From an uncultured Chthonomonas sp. (GTDB lineage: Bacteria > Armatimonadota > Chthonomonadetes > Chthonomonadales > Chthonomonadaceae): a stretch of 49,162 bases of DNA. The DNA is taken from NCBI GenBank assembly GCA_903919615.1, contig CAIXIX010000157.1, positions 1-49,162 on the forward strand. The letters are read 5' to 3'. The position numbers were made by a program, and so were the translations under genes. Below the pieces are notes generated by a model that saw nothing but the letters and a program-made list of their open reading frames with translations, ran no database searches and was not told the origin of the DNA. Numbering within the stretch: position 1 is the stretch's first letter; every line of letters starts with the position of its first letter. Of this stretch, positions 26,212 to 33,977 are shown in pieces.

Positions 26212-26430
26212 TCAGGCCATGGCAAGTGCCGCAGCCTCTTGCCAACTGGGTTTGCACCCATTCTGCCAGTTCCTGTCGAACCCTTCATCGCTAACGAAGT
26301 TGCGCAACTCCTCAATATGGGCTTTGATGTTTTGTTCATCCGGAGGTTAAAACGGCACACCTAGCTGCGCTCGATGCCGGCAGATGGTGGGCGCTTTGAT
26401 TGCCGAACTAGAGGAGAGATCGCGAGCAAC
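26212..26430 (-). pseudogene. Possible remnant of a small gene with one in-frame stop
   Basis: On the minus strand one frame reads protein-like from about 26430 to a TGA at 26212-26214, broken by a single TAA at 26347-26349. Before the stop: ARDLSSSSAIKAPTICRHRAQLGVPF, like a helix-turn-helix; after it: DEQNIKAHIEELRNFV, then VSDEGFDRNWQNGCKPSW. No start codon with a ribosome site is visible. The 420-base gap otherwise holds nothing I recognise. This may equally be chance. Confidence 0.25.
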
Positions 26431-26606
26431 TTTTTTTCAAAGCAAGTGTATTTTCATAATGCTCGCTGACATCTTATAGATTACACGCAACAATTACGCA
26501 TCATCGGGCAAGACTGTTGCGACTGACATGCCTTGTAGCATGATTATTGCGATTCTGACTCCCCTCAAATCGCTCGACACATGGCTCCTTGAATCGTGAG
26601 GATAAC

Positions 26607-27527
26607 ATGGAAATAGAGCTATCCGCGACCCATCCTACTTTCGTACAGTCTCAGCTCGACCAGAGCAGTATTCTGACACGACAATTTGCGCATAGAGCAG
26701 TTCGAGCGGGAGTCCGGTCTCGGCAGGATACTCTGTTTGCCTCACCCCAATTTGCATCCAAACTACTTCGCCAGGACCACCTCAACGTTGTTGAATTCTA
26801 TCGCGTTACTCGGGATATTGGAGCCGCGTGTAAAGATAGATTGCATGCTCGTAAGCTGGCTAACGCCTGGAAGCGCGAAATCAACGCCATCTATTCCGGC
26901 GTACCAGCCCATCCATTATGTACGTCACTCTGCGATACCGTCAGCAGGCGAGACATTCCAATACTGCACTTTACGGCATTGAGCGAGACCTTAATTCAGG
27001 ATTGGGCGTGCTCGCCTTTTGATTCAGCAACCGAAGCATTTACTGTATATACGCGAGCGGCAGACAGTTTGGCTGCTATGTTTCTGGCCGTACACGGCGA
27101 GACAGAACCAAAACTGCATAGGTCTGTTGCAATGCTGTGGCGCGACCTCATACATACCGACCGGCTCCGTAATATCTCTGCCGAACTCGACTATGGACGA
27201 CACTGTCTAGCGCGTCGTGATCTTGACCTGTTTGGAGTTCACAGCACGATAAAATCAGGCGATAGCACACCGTCCCTGTCATCGTTAATCCAATGCGAGG
27301 CAGCCATACTGTCAGGATCGCTCGCGAGTGCAGCGCTTCCTGACGAGTGCTTTTTATCGAAGTCGTTGCCTAATGAGCTGAACGGCTACCGAAGACGTGC
27401 TGAAGCGGTCCTTGATCGAATTGCGTTAGCTCCATCTTCCGTGCTTAGCTCGGAACCGCGACTGTCCATCTTAACGCATTACTCCGAAAGGGTTTTCAGA
27501 GCGATAATCGGCATAGCAAACCGCTAA
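26607..27527 (+). CDS. Phytoene/squalene synthase-like protein lacking both Asp-rich motifs
   Basis: 306 residues, the size of trans-isoprenyl synthases that join two prenyl diphosphates head to head. Alignment by eye is long: VVEFYRVTRDIGAAC matches the first motif block (family CRVVDDIVD), KLANAWKREINAIYSGVPAHP the following helix, and residues 188-211 RNISAE...GRHCLARRDLDLFGV match the second block RDVGED...GRIYLPREDLERFGV column by column. But the metal-binding aspartates are lost: DDxxD became RDIGA (69-73), and D-x-x-E-D became NISAE. So it is probably not a synthase; it may be a non-catalytic relative. ATG 26607 has GAGG upstream; the TTG at 26589 is rejected. It stands alone. Confidence 0.7.
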   Translation: MEIELSATHPTFVQSQLDQSSILTRQFAHRAVRAGVRSRQDTLFASPQFASKLLRQDHLNVVEFYRVTRDIGAACKDRLHARKLANAWKREINAIYSGVPAHPLCTSLCDTVSRRDIPILHFTALSETLIQDWACSPFDSATEAFTVYTRAADSLAAMFLAVHGETEPKLHRSVAMLWRDLIHTDRLRNISAELDYGRHCLARRDLDLFGVHSTIKSGDSTPSLSSLIQCEAAILSGSLASAALPDECFLSKSLPNELNGYRRRAEAVLDRIALAPSSVLSSEPRLSILTHYSERVFRAIIGIANR

Positions 27528-27583
27528 CAGTACTCTCGACCCCATAACTATGGTAGTATCCAACTAACTGGAGGATCACTGCC

Positions 27584-29362
27584 ATGGTTGTCGGTGTGTA
27601 TCGAGTCTTTCACCTTCTTTTTGTCTGCTCTCTTCTCACGATTGCACAACCCCGGGTTCACGCCCAAAATCTGCTTTCAGGCGCAGGTTGGGATCTATTC
27701 ACACTTCATCCAGGCGATGCTGTATTCACTGAGCACCCGGACCAGCAACACATAACGAGCCAGGCCAGGTTGCACGTGTCCATTAAGAAGAGTTCCGCCC
27801 CCTACTACCGTACGGAACTCAGCACCGTTCTGCACCAGGCTGTATCTGATCGGCTCCTCCTCACTTTCACAGCTAGATCCAGCACCAAGAACCCAATGCG
27901 AGCGGTAATTGAAGAGAACGTTTCGCCGTGGAACTCGATTGCAGAGGCGAGCCCAACTCTAACTCCTGATTGGAAGCAGTACACGATTTCGGGCACGGCT
28001 CCAGCATATGGACCTGACGGGCTGGGCGTGCGGTTCCAGTTTGGTATGCAGCCGGGCGAGATCGAGATTCGAGATGTTGTCCTCACAGCGCTTGGACCAG
28101 ATCCTGAGGTGGCAAAAGCACGTGATGCAGTTAAAGATGCATCAATTGAGGATCGCATCAAGAAGTATCGGATGGGCGCATTGGAGATCAAAGTCTTAAA
28201 TCCGGACGGAACACCGGCAGCAGGCGTCTCAGTTCATGTATCCCAGCAGCGTCACGAATTTCTGTTTGGCTGTAACCTCTTTGGCCTGAACACTGGAATT
28301 GATTCTGCGGCCCAGCGGGAATACCAGCGACGATATGCCGCGCTGTTCAACTACGCCACATTGCCCTTCTACTGGGGCGATTTTCAGGGGGATCGCGAAC
28401 ATCCCAAATATGATCGCAATGATTCGATGGCGGCATGGTGTGTTGAGCATGGGATAAAGGCAAAGGGCCATCCTCTTGTGTGGCATGAAGTATATCCCAG
28501 TTGGGCCCCTGCGACTGCCGAAGAGACCATCCCGCTGCTGCACGCGCGCATAGACGATCTGATTTCGCGTTACCGGAATACGATTTCGTTCTGGGACGTG
28601 GTAAACGAAGCGAACGCCTCCGCTGGCATGACTAACGGAGAGTCCGCTTGGATCAAACGAGATGGTCCAGCAACCGTAGTGCAAACCGCCCTGCAATGGT
28701 CTCGCGATGCGGTGAGACGCTCTAACTCAGGCGCAAAACTAATTTATAACGACTACATAGTGAACGAAACGAATGTAAGCCTGCTGCGTGAGCTTCAAAA
28801 ACGCAGCGCACTTTCAGACGTCATCGGCCTGCAGTCGCATATGCACGATGGCGTTTGGCCTATCGAAACGGTATGGCTCACGGCACAAAGGTTTAGCCAG
28901 TTTGGCCTGCCAATCCACTTTACTGAAACGACGATAGTCAGCGGCCCGAGACCGGCCGGCAATCGAAACGGATCCGGGCCGCCCTGGACTACTACGCCGG
29001 AAGGCGAAGTGGCGCAAGCGGACTATGTCGAAAAGTTTTATACCGTTCTCTTCAGCCACCCATCCGTGCACGCAATCACCTGGTGGGATTTCAGCGATAT
29101 GGGGGCATGGCAGGATGCGCCGGCTGGTTTCCTGAGAAAAGACATGACTCCGAAGCCTGTTTATGACAGACTGCTCAATCTTATCCACAAAAAGTGGTGG
29201 ACCGATGCGGAGACAAAAACGGGGGCTAACGGCATCGCTAAAGTTCGGGGCTTTTATGGCGATTATAAGATCACTGTCAAATCTGGCAGCAGAACCGCAG
29301 ATGTGCAGTTCCATTTGAGTTACAACTCAAAGGATAACCTGGTTAGGGCGAGACTTCAGTGA
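27584..29362 (+). CDS. GH10 endo-1,4-beta-xylanase with N-terminal binding module
   Basis: 592 residues. Signal peptide ending HAQ; a beta-sandwich carbohydrate-binding-like module about 30-190 (SPWNSIAEASPTLTPDWKQYTISG); a linker strand (ALEIKVLNPDGTPAAGVSVHVSQ); then the GH10 (beta/alpha)8 barrel. Hallmarks are the WHEVYPSW block, the acid/base Glu342 in WDVVNEA, and the nucleophile Glu448 in HFTETT, with the ITWWDFSDMGAW substrate-site motif near 500. It cuts the beta-1,4-xylan backbone outside the cell. A short C-terminal tail (GFYGDYKITVKSG) resembles a beta domain. Strong GGAGGA site precedes the ATG. Confidence 0.92.
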   Translation: MVVGVYRVFHLLFVCSLLTIAQPRVHAQNLLSGAGWDLFTLHPGDAVFTEHPDQQHITSQARLHVSIKKSSAPYYRTELSTVLHQAVSDRLLLTFTARSSTKNPMRAVIEENVSPWNSIAEASPTLTPDWKQYTISGTAPAYGPDGLGVRFQFGMQPGEIEIRDVVLTALGPDPEVAKARDAVKDASIEDRIKKYRMGALEIKVLNPDGTPAAGVSVHVSQQRHEFLFGCNLFGLNTGIDSAAQREYQRRYAALFNYATLPFYWGDFQGDREHPKYDRNDSMAAWCVEHGIKAKGHPLVWHEVYPSWAPATAEETIPLLHARIDDLISRYRNTISFWDVVNEANASAGMTNGESAWIKRDGPATVVQTALQWSRDAVRRSNSGAKLIYNDYIVNETNVSLLRELQKRSALSDVIGLQSHMHDGVWPIETVWLTAQRFSQFGLPIHFTETTIVSGPRPAGNRNGSGPPWTTTPEGEVAQADYVEKFYTVLFSHPSVHAITWWDFSDMGAWQDAPAGFLRKDMTPKPVYDRLLNLIHKKWWTDAETKTGANGIAKVRGFYGDYKITVKSGSRTADVQFHLSYNSKDNLVRARLQ

Positions 29363-29363
29363 T

Positions 29364-29387
29364 GGTAGGGTCGCTGCTTGTGCGCAC
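29364..29387 (+). repeat. REP-like repeat, copy 1 (partial)
   Basis: GGTAGGGTCGCTGCTTG followed by TGCGCAC, one base after the stop of the xylanase gene. It matches the copies at 29859-29885 and 29907-29932 and, in reverse, 29991-30016. Confidence 0.6.
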
Positions 29388-29413
29388 GATGATGGCGACC
29401 AAGCGGAGTAAAA

Positions 29414-29863
29414 ATGAACAGACCGGTAACCTGGAAAGAACGAATGATCGGCATTCTTTTCTCGCTCGTACTGCTCGCGGTTGGCGCCTTTTCTTACACG
29501 GTCGGCTCAAACCAACAGCAAATCGATCGAGATCTGGATACGCATGGCCAGTCTGTGCCAGCGATAATAACTATAATCGGCGGAACAAGCACAAAACGAA
29601 GTACGAACATGGTGAGTTACCGGTATAACGTGGCGGGAACCGATTTCGTTGGATCTAGCGAGGTTGCTCATCGAGACGTGAAAAACCTTCAGATTAGAGA
29701 CAGCGTCACAGCATTGTATTTGACAGGCAATCCAGTAACGTCAAAGCTGTCCCAGGTTCATGTAGATCACTATTATGACGCCTGGATCTTAATCGGCAGG
29801 CTGTTTATATTCGCTGCCGCACTCGTATTATGCTTGACGATCAGCGGGAAGATGGGGCGGTAG
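29414..29863 (+). CDS. DUF3592-domain membrane protein
   Basis: 149 residues with two membrane helices, about 10-31 (IGILFSLVLLAVGAFSYTVG) and 124-143 (WILIGRLFIFAAALVLCLTI). Between them is the DUF3592 beta domain: ALIxxI-like SVPAIITIIGG, VSYRYNVAGTDFVGSSEV, LQIRDSVTALYLTGNPVTS. Widespread and of unknown function. GGAG five bases before the ATG supports the start. Its stop codon lies inside a REP-like repeat copy, and another copy precedes the gene, so the gene is bracketed by repeats. Confidence 0.82.
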   Translation: MNRPVTWKERMIGILFSLVLLAVGAFSYTVGSNQQQIDRDLDTHGQSVPAIITIIGGTSTKRSTNMVSYRYNVAGTDFVGSSEVAHRDVKNLQIRDSVTALYLTGNPVTSKLSQVHVDHYYDAWILIGRLFIFAAALVLCLTISGKMGR

Positions 29864-30016
29864 CGTCGCTGCTTGCTGCGCACCGATTTGCACAGTCTCA
29901 CCGGGTGGTAGTTTCGCTGCTTGCTGCGACCGGGCTCTGAAGCTAAAATTAGGTTTCAATGGACCAGAGTCAGTGTGGACTGACAGCTCTCGGTCGCAGC
30001 AAGCAGCGACCCTACC
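29859..30016. repeat. Cluster of REP-like repeats forming an inverted pair
   Basis: Copies at 29859-29885 and 29907-29932 (plus orientation) and 29991-30016 (inverse) share the core CGCTGCTTGCTGCG. The inverse copy pairs with the second at 24 of 26 bases over a 58-base spacer, so the RNA or DNA could fold into a long hairpin, as in BIME/REP clusters. It fills the gap between the DUF3592 gene and comB. No RAYT transposase is visible in the window. Confidence 0.65.
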
Positions 30017-30084
30017 AGTTGAGATGCCGTCGTCACAACTACAAACACAGCGCGAACCGATAGCTCGGCTGAGGCAAGCCTCTC

Positions 30085-30822
30085 CTACCGCCATGACCAC
30101 GGTACCAGCCGTAGTCCCTCTTCCGGAGGATCCGGCCCTTCAAGAACCGGCACGCACTCGCTAACATCCAGTTCCGCCGCAAGTTCAATATCCTTCTCAA
30201 AACCACGCTCGATCAACTCTACGCCAGAACCGCATTGCTTAAGCATGGCTTCAAGATTGGGTGAAGCTGCCTGGAATGCAGCAACTGCTGCAATGGCATT
30301 CGGCGACATGTTGCCTTGCAGATAGCTGAGGATCGCACCCGCGCCAATCAGGTCTTCAAACGCGGGGCGAAGCGATCCATCCGGCCATCGTTCACCCGCC
30401 GGGATAACAGCAATCCTTTTGCCATATTGCCGTGCGGCAGTCGCAACAACCCTCGCATTGCGCAAACATCCTGCGAGTGTAGGCGTACTTCCCGCGAGCT
30501 GCATAAGAGTTGCGCCATTAGGCGATGGAAGTACGACCTTTGTACCCCCAGATATTTTGGCCAGAGATTGTGGTGAAAGTGAATAACCGGAGCCGCTGCG
30601 GCTTGATGCAATCTCAGCGCCCACCAATCTTGCAAACGCTTCCGCAGTTTCGTCCTTATACCGATATGGATAGATGATTGCGCCGCGACCGACGGCAATG
30701 TTGGCGGCTGTGCAGAAGGACAGCACATCTACGATCACGATCACGTCGGAATCAGACGCGAGTGATTGAATGCCTTGCGCTCCCCATTCGCAAACAAGAT
30801 CAAACCCTCTCTGCGAGAACAC
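30085..30822 (-). CDS. comB: ComB-like 2-phosphosulfolactate phosphatase family protein
   Basis: 245 residues. The ComB family fold is seen in VIVIVDVLSFCTAANIAVGRGA near the N-terminus, the SPNGATL block (about 105-111) and the FEDLIGAGAILSYL segment. ComB dephosphorylates 2-phosphosulfolactate in coenzyme M synthesis by methanogens; in bacteria without coenzyme M the substrate is uncertain, perhaps sulfolactate metabolism. The start is a GTG with GGAGG ten bases upstream. It begins only 20 bases after the DUF4091 gene on the same strand, so the two may share a transcript. Confidence 0.8.
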   Translation of the reverse strand: MFSQRGFDLVCEWGAQGIQSLASDSDVIVIVDVLSFCTAANIAVGRGAIIYPYRYKDETAEAFARLVGAEIASSRSGSGYSLSPQSLAKISGGTKVVLPSPNGATLMQLAGSTPTLAGCLRNARVVATAARQYGKRIAVIPAGERWPDGSLRPAFEDLIGAGAILSYLQGNMSPNAIAAVAAFQAASPNLEAMLKQCGSGVELIERGFEKDIELAAELDVSECVPVLEGPDPPEEGLRLVPWSWR

Positions 30823-30842
30823 TCAAAACACCTCCGTGCAAT

Positions 30843-33320
30843 CTACTTAGATAGTGCTTCCAACATGAGAACCGCCTGTTTCCTCACCCTGTCCGCAACA
30901 CTCCTGTCTTTTGGCGAACTCCATTGGAGGCTCTCCGCACCGCTCGCCTGCGTCACTTGCATCGGACCTTGAATCAGCAGTCGCTGCGCTCGTTCGATGA
31001 CGTCTTGGAATTTCCCAGATCGTTTTGCCGCATCGACCCTCCGGCTCAGCATCGTGAGCATCTCGTAGTCATAGAGACCTTCACGGATCGCCTCCATGTG
31101 CTTTGAAGTCTCGCATCCATCTGGCCCAAGAAATTCGGGTGCGAAACAGGCGCTCTGAGCCGTCAGCTCATTCCACGCTGAACCGCCGCCAGTGTCGCCG
31201 AATGCCCAGAAGCCCATGTGTACGGCCCCGTACCGAAAGCAGTCCCAGGCCTGAAGCCGATGGTAGCTGTACGGATCCAGGGAGCGGACTGGGCCGGAGC
31301 AGCTGTAGAATGCCAACTGTTTCCCAGCCTTCTGGAGACCTAGATAGACATCTTCGTAAATCGATCGTTTCTCAATCCACATTCCTCGATTTGGACACAG
31401 AACCGTCGAATTTGAATAGAGAGAGCCATCGGCCTGCCGAGGATCCTCCCACGTTGGATCCTCGAAAATCTGAACCTGTGGCTCAGCCTCGCGAATGGCC
31501 TTGGCGTAGCTCACTATAATTTTGTCGACAGCCGCAGTATGCGGCTCATCCATCAAGAGGAGCCCAAGCTGAGAAGCTTTGATCCCCTTACCTGACAGGT
31601 AATTCGCCCAAAAGGTAATCCAATCTCGAACTCTTCGGTGCGCGGCGGCGGTCTCGGGCAGCGGCTCGGGATAGCTACAGGCGATGAAGTAGAACCTTGC
31701 GGCGGGCCACCTTGCCAGCCAGCGGTCCATCTTGGTAGTATCTGGAGGATCAACCATTTTGCCGGACTCATCGTGCTTGCCAAATGGCATAACACTGTCG
31801 TGTGCCCAGGGCGCATCCACATGGTATCGCTTCAGAAATGCGACTGTTGGCTCCAGTGTTTTCGCTGAGATACCGTAGTTTGGCTCGTCGGTATAGTCCC
31901 AACCACCCAGAGACAGAGACAGCTTTTCCGGCAAACTGCTCCTCACGACTTGTAGGGCAAGCGGAACCGCCGTCTGCCATCCAGATCTCGAGGCAAGGAC
32001 AACTTGCCCACGGTAGATGCCTGGCTTTAGCGTCGACGTATTAATCGAGAACCAGATCTGTCTCACAAGCCCTGGCGCCACGTCGATACTCCATCCCAAA
32101 GCAGACTGCCGCGCGGCTGGAAGTGCACAGGCGACCGGTGGCCCTGCGGAAGTTGCCGTCCATTCAACCTGCCGCACCGATATCGAAGGTGGGCGAGAAC
32201 CGCCCGGTAGTCCCGTAAACCGTACCGTTACCCGAGCGCTGTCTTGTTCCGGATTGCAAACATTGAGAACAGCAGACCGGACCTCATTTCCAAGCATCAC
32301 AAGCTCTATACCTGGCGCACTGATCGTGAGCGGCAACACGCCAGGAGCAATTGGGTCCCAAGGGGAGCACTGCCACACACTCATATGCCGACCGAGATGC
32401 TTCCATAGCGCTGCCCGAACGGCTAATATCTGGGAATGTGGGTCACCGAATGGAAGTATTGCAGGCTTTTGCAGATCTGGTTTGTAGGATGTTTCTGCTC
32501 GTTGGGCCGCGGTCAACTGCAATAGCAGAGCCGATTTAGCGGCCAGCGAGATGTGAGCAGATTCAATCTCATTTTGGATAGCTTTGGCATCGGCTCGAAT
32601 TCTGCGATGCACAGCTGTTGAAAAAGCACGGCTGAGATAGGCTGACCTAAGGTCGCTGAAACCCTGCCCAGAAGGCTTCTCCTTCAGGAACGCATTCAGC
32701 CCTCTGTACACCTCTATCTCATCGCAGAAGGCGTAGGCCGACGCTGTGATCTGAAGCGCAATAAAGCGCCCGTGGCACTCCAGCTTGTCGGTATAGTACC
32801 GATGCACCGCGTATTTTCCTTTTGGCGGCAGGCTTCCATGTTCGGAATCGAGCGCGACAAGGTCGCCGGCTGCACTCCACAGCTTGCCATCATCAGAGAC
32901 AGAGATATCGATTGCTTCAGGCCATGCAACATCGGCCACTCCGGCTGCAGTGTTATAACTTAAACCAGCTATGAGCTGCGGCTGCTTCAGGTCAATTACG
33001 ATCTGAACGGGATGCCCAGCGGACCAACCGACGGTGCTCTTTTGAGTCCAGAAATGCCCCTTCGTATAGATGCCATCGGTGAGCTGCTCTGCATCGCCGT
33101 CATCGCGCGTGTACTCGTAATCTGGTGGAGGAGAGAGCGTATAGGAGCAACCGAGGGCAATGTTGGTTAACTTCTTGGTTTGAGCAGTCGTTTCCGTTGA
33201 TTGTGCATCTGCTTTAACTTCTGACACCAGAAAACTTAACAGAAGTATCGCAAACACAGCCGCGCATATCCGAGAAAAGGAACAAATTAGAGCTTGTCGG
33301 TTGTTGCCATCAACATTCAT
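30843..33320 (-). CDS. DUF4091 glycoside-hydrolase-like protein with F5/8-type N-terminal domain
   Basis: 825 residues. Signal peptide, then a discoidin (F5/8 type C)-like sugar-binding domain about 45-215 (NIALGCSYTLSPPPDY, QLTDGIYTKGHFWTQ, VQIVIDLKQPQLIAGLSYNTA), a beta-rich linker region about 290-470, and a C-terminal barrel of the DUF4091 type: LLLMDEPHTAAVDKIIVSYAKAIREAEP, ending with the family block QAWDCFRYGAVHMGFWAFGDTGGGSAWN and EAIREGLYDYEML. DUF4091 is thought to be a carbohydrate-active enzyme family; no activity is firmly assigned. Start ATG with GAGG nearby. Expected to be exported. Confidence 0.85.
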   Translation of the reverse strand: MNVDGNNRQALICSFSRICAAVFAILLLSFLVSEVKADAQSTETTAQTKKLTNIALGCSYTLSPPPDYEYTRDDGDAEQLTDGIYTKGHFWTQKSTVGWSAGHPVQIVIDLKQPQLIAGLSYNTAAGVADVAWPEAIDISVSDDGKLWSAAGDLVALDSEHGSLPPKGKYAVHRYYTDKLECHGRFIALQITASAYAFCDEIEVYRGLNAFLKEKPSGQGFSDLRSAYLSRAFSTAVHRRIRADAKAIQNEIESAHISLAAKSALLLQLTAAQRAETSYKPDLQKPAILPFGDPHSQILAVRAALWKHLGRHMSVWQCSPWDPIAPGVLPLTISAPGIELVMLGNEVRSAVLNVCNPEQDSARVTVRFTGLPGGSRPPSISVRQVEWTATSAGPPVACALPAARQSALGWSIDVAPGLVRQIWFSINTSTLKPGIYRGQVVLASRSGWQTAVPLALQVVRSSLPEKLSLSLGGWDYTDEPNYGISAKTLEPTVAFLKRYHVDAPWAHDSVMPFGKHDESGKMVDPPDTTKMDRWLARWPAARFYFIACSYPEPLPETAAAHRRVRDWITFWANYLSGKGIKASQLGLLLMDEPHTAAVDKIIVSYAKAIREAEPQVQIFEDPTWEDPRQADGSLYSNSTVLCPNRGMWIEKRSIYEDVYLGLQKAGKQLAFYSCSGPVRSLDPYSYHRLQAWDCFRYGAVHMGFWAFGDTGGGSAWNELTAQSACFAPEFLGPDGCETSKHMEAIREGLYDYEMLTMLSRRVDAAKRSGKFQDVIERAQRLLIQGPMQVTQASGAESLQWSSPKDRSVADRVRKQAVLMLEALSK

Positions 33321-33351
33321 AACGTGCCTCGTTTAAACTCAATCTCGCAAA

Positions 33352-33561
33352 TTATCGTGTACTCTTAACATTATGTTCGATCGCAGACTTTTCACAAACG
33401 GCTCCATCCTGGTACGTTGATGGGTGAAGCAGATCATTGGCAGTTGAGACAGAAGCATTTGTCGCGCCGCGGAGAAGCTCCTGCTCCAAGGACTGAGGTG
33501 CTAAAGCGGCTCGCAGCAAGCTGCTGACATTCGCTAGATCGCGCTTAGAATAGTAACTCAC
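33352..33561 (-). CDS. Uncertain small ORF
   Basis: 69 residues from a GTG with no clear ribosome site; hydrophilic, no family recognised. It lies in the 256-base gap upstream of the DUF4091 gene and 15 bases after the small membrane protein gene. It may be non-coding; listed so the gap is accounted for. Confidence 0.2.
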   Translation of the reverse strand: MSYYSKRDLANVSSLLRAALAPQSLEQELLRGATNASVSTANDLLHPSTYQDGAVCEKSAIEHNVKSTR

Positions 33562-33576
33562 CCCGTTAACAATAAG

Positions 33577-33930
33577 CTACGGTTGAACCTTGTTTTCTGC
33601 GAGCGATCGATTAAGCGATTGGTAACCGATGTGATCGTAAACCGAGTCCTGCGGCACCAACCGCGACATCCAGGCCCTAAGCCCAACTTTGGCTGCAACC
33701 AGTACAGACCATGGTCCACCGACAATAATGAATCCCCACCCGCTGCCTTTTCCCGGGAGCGGGTTAATACCCAGAAAGAACAAAACTCCGAGCGTGACCA
33801 AGATCAATCCAATAATCAAAAAGAACAGCTCATTAAATTTAATCCACCGGCGCCCAAAGATATCGTCTTGGACCTCGCTAAACTCCGCTGGATTTAGACG
33901 TAAACAAATCGGTTTTCTCAGTCCGGGCAT
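33577..33930 (-). CDS. Two-helix membrane protein, unknown
   Basis: 117 residues from the ATG at 33930 (AAAGGA about 11 bases upstream); an ATG at 33993 would overlap the upstream gene and has no ribosome site. Helix 1 is FLIIGLILVTLGVLFFLGI, helix 2 GWGFIIVGGPWSVLVAAKVGL, with a Gly/Pro-rich turn between. No family recognised. It follows the secreted duplicated-domain protein on the same strand with little or no gap, so it is probably in that transcript. Confidence 0.55.
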   Translation of the reverse strand: MPGLRKPICLRLNPAEFSEVQDDIFGRRWIKFNELFFLIIGLILVTLGVLFFLGINPLPGKGSGWGFIIVGGPWSVLVAAKVGLRAWMSRLVPQDSVYDHIGYQSLNRSLAENKVQP

Positions 33931-33977
33931 CTGCGTGTGTGTCCTTTGATTGAAATCCCGTGTAAAGCGTCGGCACG

